Positions 61,801 to 64,000 of a DNA stretch of 64,000 nucleotides are shown here, one piece after another (positions within the stretch are counted from its first letter, which is position 1; every line of letters begins with the position of its first letter). The notes beneath the pieces were generated by a model. That model saw nothing but the letters and a program-made list of their open reading frames with translations. It was not told the DNA's origin and did not search any database. This stretch comes from Luteibacter sp. (lineage in GTDB: Bacteria > Pseudomonadota > Gammaproteobacteria > Xanthomonadales > Rhodanobacteraceae). The stretch lies in the NCBI RefSeq assembly GCF_009912395.1, contig NZ_WNDO01000004.1, positions 1-64,000 of the forward strand. The letters run 5' to 3'. A program made the position numbers and the translations under genes.

Positions 61801-64000
61801 GACGCGCTGGCGAACGGCCAGTATGCAACGGCTTCCGGTTCGGGTGCCTATGCGGGCGCGAACGGTGCCAGTGCCTTCGGCAGCGGCGCGACGGCGACCG
61901 GACAGCAGTCCACGGCGACCGGTTACGGCGCGGTGGCGACGGGCCAGAACAGCGCGGCGTATGGCGCGGGTGCGCAGGCGAACGGTCCAGGTAGCGTCGC
62001 CGTCGGCGGCGTGGCGGTCGATGCCAGCGGCAATCCGCTGATCACCAACGGCGGCGTGCCGGTGGATACCGGCGCGACGAGCGCGGGTGTCGGCGGTACG
62101 GCAGTGGGCGCGAGCTCGCAGGCTGGCGGTTTCGCCGCGTCGTCGCTGGGTGTCGGCGCGTATGCGTCGGGCGCGCAGTCGACGGCGGTGGGTGCTGTGG
62201 CGAACGCCACGGGCGATCTTTCCACGGCGGTGGGCACGCAGTCGGTCGCGGCCGGCGCGCAGTCGCTTGCGGCGGGCGTGGGTGCCACGGCGTCGAGCGC
62301 GAACACGACAGCGTTGGGTGCGGGTACGAGCGCCGCTGGCGCGGGCAGCATCGCCATCGGCAGCGGCGCGGAGACGGGCTTCGGTCTGTTGGGCATCGAA
62401 AGCGCGAACGCGATCGCGGTAGGCACGGGTAGCTGGGCGCTGGGCGCGAACGCGACGGCGCTGGGTGCGAACGCCTGGGCGACGGCGGCCAATTCGGTGG
62501 CGCTTGGCGCGGGTTCGCAGGCGACACGTGCGAATACGGTGTCGGTGGGCGACAAGGGCAAGGAGCGTCAGGTCGTCAACGTGGCGGCGGGCACGACGAG
62601 CACCGACGCGGTGAACAAGGGTCAGCTCGACGCGGTGGCCAGCAGCGTCAGCGACGCGAGCCATTACTTCAAGGCCAACGGCAATGGCGACGGCACGGAC
62701 GACGCGCAGGCCAGCGGCAAGTACGCCACGGCGGCCGGTTCCGGCGCGTATGCCGGAGCGGAAGGCGCCACGGCCACCGGTAGTGGTGCGGTGGCGACGG
62801 GTAGCCACGCCACGGCCAGCGGCTATGGCGCGGTGGCGACCGGACAGAACAGCGCGGCCTACGGTGCGGGCGCGCAGGCCGACGGCCCCGGCAGCATCGC
62901 CGTCGGCGGCGTCGCGGTGGACGAAAACGGCAATCCGCTGATCACCAACGGTGGCGTGCCGGTCGATACCGGCGCCACGACGGCCGGTGTGGGTGGCACG
63001 GCTGTCGGCGCCAGTGCACAGGCCAGTGGCTTCGCGTCGTCGTCGCTCGGCGTCGGCGCCTATGCGTCGGGTGCGCAGGCGACGGCGGTCGGTGCTGTCG
63101 CGAACGCCATCGGCGACCTGTCGACGGCGGTGGGTACGCAGAGTGCCGCGACCGGTGCCAGCAGCGTTGCCGTCGGTGAAAGCGCGCAGGCCACGGGTGC
63201 GGAAAGCGTCGCGGTGGGCGGCAGCACGTTCTTCGGCTTCATCCCGGCGCAGGCCACGGGGACCGGTGCGGCGGCGTTCGGCGCCGGCGCCTGGGCCACG
63301 GCCGACTACGCCACGGCCCTGGGCTGGAATTCCTATGCCAGCGCGGTGAACAGCACGGCCGTCGGCCAGTCGGCGACCGCCAAGGCGGCCAACAGCGTGG
63401 CCCTTGGCGCGGGCTCGCAGGCGACTCGTGAAAACACGGTCTCCGTCGGTGACAAGGGGGCAGAGCGCCAGGTGAGCAACGTCGCCGCCGGCACCGAGAA
63501 CACCGATGCGGTGAACAAGGGCCAGTTGGACGCCGTGGCGAGCAGCGTCAGCGACGCGAGCCACTACTTCAAGGCGAACGGCAACGGAGACGGCTCGGAC
63601 GACGCCGAGGCCAGCGGTCAGTACGCCACGGCGGCAGGCTCCGGTGCGTATGCCGGTGCCGAAGGCGCCACGGCGACGGGTAGCGGTGCGGTCGCGACCG
63701 GTAGCCATGCCACGGCCAGTGGTTACGGTGCCGTGGCGACCGGCCAGAACAGCGCGGCGTATGGCGCGGGTTCGCAGGCGAACGGTCCGGGCAGCGTGGC
63801 GGTAGGCGGCGTCGCCGTCGATGCCGACGGCAAGCCGTTCATCACCAGTGGTGGCGCTCCAGTGGATACCGGTGCGACCACGGCGGGCGTGGGCGGTACG
63901 GCCGTGGGCGCCAGCGCCTCGGCCAACGGCTTCGCCGCCACGTCGGTCGGCGTCGGTGCCTATGCGTCCGGGTCGCAGTCGACCGCGCTGGGCGCGGTCG
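58876..64000 (+). CDS. Giant trimeric autotransporter adhesin (YadA-like), 5' part, runs off the right edge
   Basis: An uninterrupted frame of 1708 codons from GTG 58876, preceded by GGGAGGA. The N-terminus MNTIYSKVWNKSLGILVVASE is an extended signal peptide region (ESPR) of type V secretion; the signal peptide ends PAQA. The rest is YadA head repeats (A.G..A.A.G..S.A.G) interrupted by neck motifs such as VSVGDKGKERQV.NVAAGT..TDAVNKSQLDAV. The frame is kept across all five repeat units (in-phase positions 59608, 60508, 61747, 62647, 63547). The stalk and the beta-barrel anchor must lie to the right. Such proteins form trimers on the surface and bind host or abiotic surfaces. It may be among the largest genes of the genome. 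Confidence 0.93.
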   Translation, partial: MNTIYSKVWNKSLGILVVASELARANGKGGASRRLRAAMAALPLAAGVMLALGSSPAQAGNVCGGYLLGIQGKGPVAKGDDAFACGTSSKAAGDYATAVGTDSKASGGYSAALGQDAQATGAFSTALGQSTRATGTDSVAVGQDALASAVSSSAFGRGARATAKDSVAIGDSSIANRAGTVSVGRSGAERQVVNVADGSQATDAVNKRQLDKVSGSVTGVSTRVDQLSSSVAGVSGRVDTLASAVSDASHYVSADGANDGSDDAQASGKYATAIGSGAYAGANGASAIGSGAVATGQQSTATGYGAVAGGQNSAAYGAGAQANGPGSVAVGGVAVDASGNPLITNGGVPVDTGATSAGVGGTAVGASSQAGGFAASSLGVGAYASGAQATAVGAVANATGDLSTAVGTQSVAAGTQSLAAGVGATASSANATALGAGTSASGAGSIAIGGGAETGFSLFGLESQNAIALGTGSWALGNNATALGANAWATADNSVALGAGSQATRANTVSVGDKGKERQVTNVAAGTTGTDAVNKSQLDAVASSVSDASHYFKANGNGDGSDDAQANGQYATASGSGAYAGANGASAFGSGAVATGQQSTATGYGSVAGGQNSAAYGAGAQANGMDSAAVGANAEASGARSTATGANSAAFGDDSTVNGHGAIADGTGTSSYGAGSYASGDYATAVGQGAVAQGQGSSAIGSGASTNANYATAAGYGSVASAQNSSAFGAGAQASANGTTAIGGQALDEDGNPLITYTSTGEAVGPASASGLAATAVGASAQAEGKYATALGTAAFAQGEQSTASGFLAQASGSGATATGSQSFADGDLSVATGYGASAYSAGATAIGGNASAAGAGSIAIGNGAETGFGLFGIESANAIALGTGSWALGDNATALGANAWALGDNSVALGADSQATRDNTVSVGDKGKERQITSVAAGTENTDAVNKGQLDAVASSVSDASHYFKANGNGDGSDDALANGQYATASGSGAYAGANGASAFGSGATATGQQSTATGYGAVATGQNSAAYGAGAQANGPGSVAVGGVAVDASGNPLITNGGVPVDTGATSAGVGGTAVGASSQAGGFAASSLGVGAYASGAQSTAVGAVANATGDLSTAVGTQSVAAGAQSLAAGVGATASSANTTALGAGTSAAGAGSIAIGSGAETGFGLLGIESANAIAVGTGSWALGANATALGANAWATAANSVALGAGSQATRANTVSVGDKGKERQVVNVAAGTTSTDAVNKGQLDAVASSVSDASHYFKANGNGDGTDDAQASGKYATAAGSGAYAGAEGATATGSGAVATGSHATASGYGAVATGQNSAAYGAGAQADGPGSIAVGGVAVDENGNPLITNGGVPVDTGATTAGVGGTAVGASAQASGFASSSLGVGAYASGAQATAVGAVANAIGDLSTAVGTQSAATGASSVAVGESAQATGAESVAVGGSTFFGFIPAQATGTGAAAFGAGAWATADYATALGWNSYASAVNSTAVGQSATAKAANSVALGAGSQATRENTVSVGDKGAERQVSNVAAGTENTDAVNKGQLDAVASSVSDASHYFKANGNGDGSDDAEASGQYATAAGSGAYAGAEGATATGSGAVATGSHATASGYGAVATGQNSAAYGAGSQANGPGSVAVGGVAVDADGKPFITSGGAPVDTGATTAGVGGTAVGASASANGFAATSVGVGAYASGSQSTALGAV
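59608..64000 (+). repeat. Super-repeats of the adhesin: 900, 1239, 900, 900 bases and a fifth partial unit
   Basis: Each unit begins with VSDASHY..ANGNGDGSDDAQA after a neck motif, at 59608, 60508, 61747, 62647 and 63547. Units 1, 3 and 4 are exactly 300 codons; unit 2 is 413 codons. Units 1 and 3 have almost the same protein sequence over long stretches (DASGNPLITNGGVPV etc.) while their DNA differs mostly at third codon positions. Confidence 0.9.

Noticed and set aside
61387-63708. A 773-codon minus-strand frame in the adhesin region
   Set aside because: Repetitive Arg/Ala/Thr text mirroring the adhesin repeats. The plus-strand frame has an ESPR signal, neck motifs and constant phase, so that is the gene.
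59608-64000. CRISPR-like regular spacing of repeats
   Set aside because: The repeats are 900 bases, in frame and protein coding. There are no short palindromic repeats or unique spacers and no cas genes.

Overview
The window looks like a chromosomal segment of a high-GC gammaproteobacterium of the order Xanthomonadales, most likely the Rhodanobacteraceae (Luteibacter/Dyella-like). The reasons are the conserved trxA-rho-rhlB neighbourhood, a Rho with a very long low-complexity N-terminus, tandem Oar-like TonB-dependent receptors, and many short repeats built on GTAGGAGCGCGCTTGCGCGC. The genus is an inference from sequence style; no 16S gene or marker search was available.

Layout. 1-1.3 kb: AT-richer accessory DNA holding the end of an IS3-type insertion sequence that cuts off a gene encoding a DUF4297/Cap4-like nuclease fused to a P-loop NTPase (antiviral Avs-like). 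1.3-13.8 kb: a membrane-anchored ankyrin protein, YcgL, a FadL-type outer membrane porin, a SEC-C protein with gshA, then rho, trxA and rhlB. 13.9-18.4 kb: ftsE-ftsX, a double-receiver response regulator and ung overlapping as one unit, then rpoH, whose leader carries a near-perfect CIRCE element. 18.5-26.6 kb: a two-component system followed by a complete RND efflux pump (permease, adaptor, outer membrane factor). 26.7-30.2 kb: aldehyde dehydrogenase, CPBP protease, and a two-gene operon that looks like an undescribed pertussis/typhoid-like AB5 toxin. 30.4-44 kb: housekeeping and metabolic genes (tal, priA, sppA, an ABC ATPase, an SDR, DegV, AMP nucleosidase, a 2OG-Fe(II) oxygenase) plus a frameshifted MATE transporter. 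44-51 kb: two Oar-like TonB-dependent receptors. 51.3-53.8 kb: Na+/H+ antiporter and TatD. 54-64 kb: a secreted S8 protease, a small secreted protein coupled to a PA-domain metalloprotease, and the first 1708 codons of a giant trimeric autotransporter adhesin built of 300-codon super-repeats, which runs off the right edge.

Most striking content. (1) Genes 29028-29855 and 29852-30235 overlap by ATGA. The first encodes a secreted protein with the pertussis toxin S1 catalytic residues in the right order (Arg27, His53, Cys59, Gln132-x-Glu134). The second encodes a small secreted protein with the size, helix position and two cysteines expected of an OB-fold toxin B subunit. (2) A broken antiviral nuclease-NTPase gene. 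(3) A CIRCE operator in the rpoH leader, which would join the HrcA and sigma-32 heat-shock circuits. (4) A cluster of DnaA boxes with an AT-rich flank upstream of priA. (5) A hairpin that buries the ribosome binding site of the oxygenase gene.

All calls come from reading the sequence by eye. No homology search, structure prediction or RNA folding was run.
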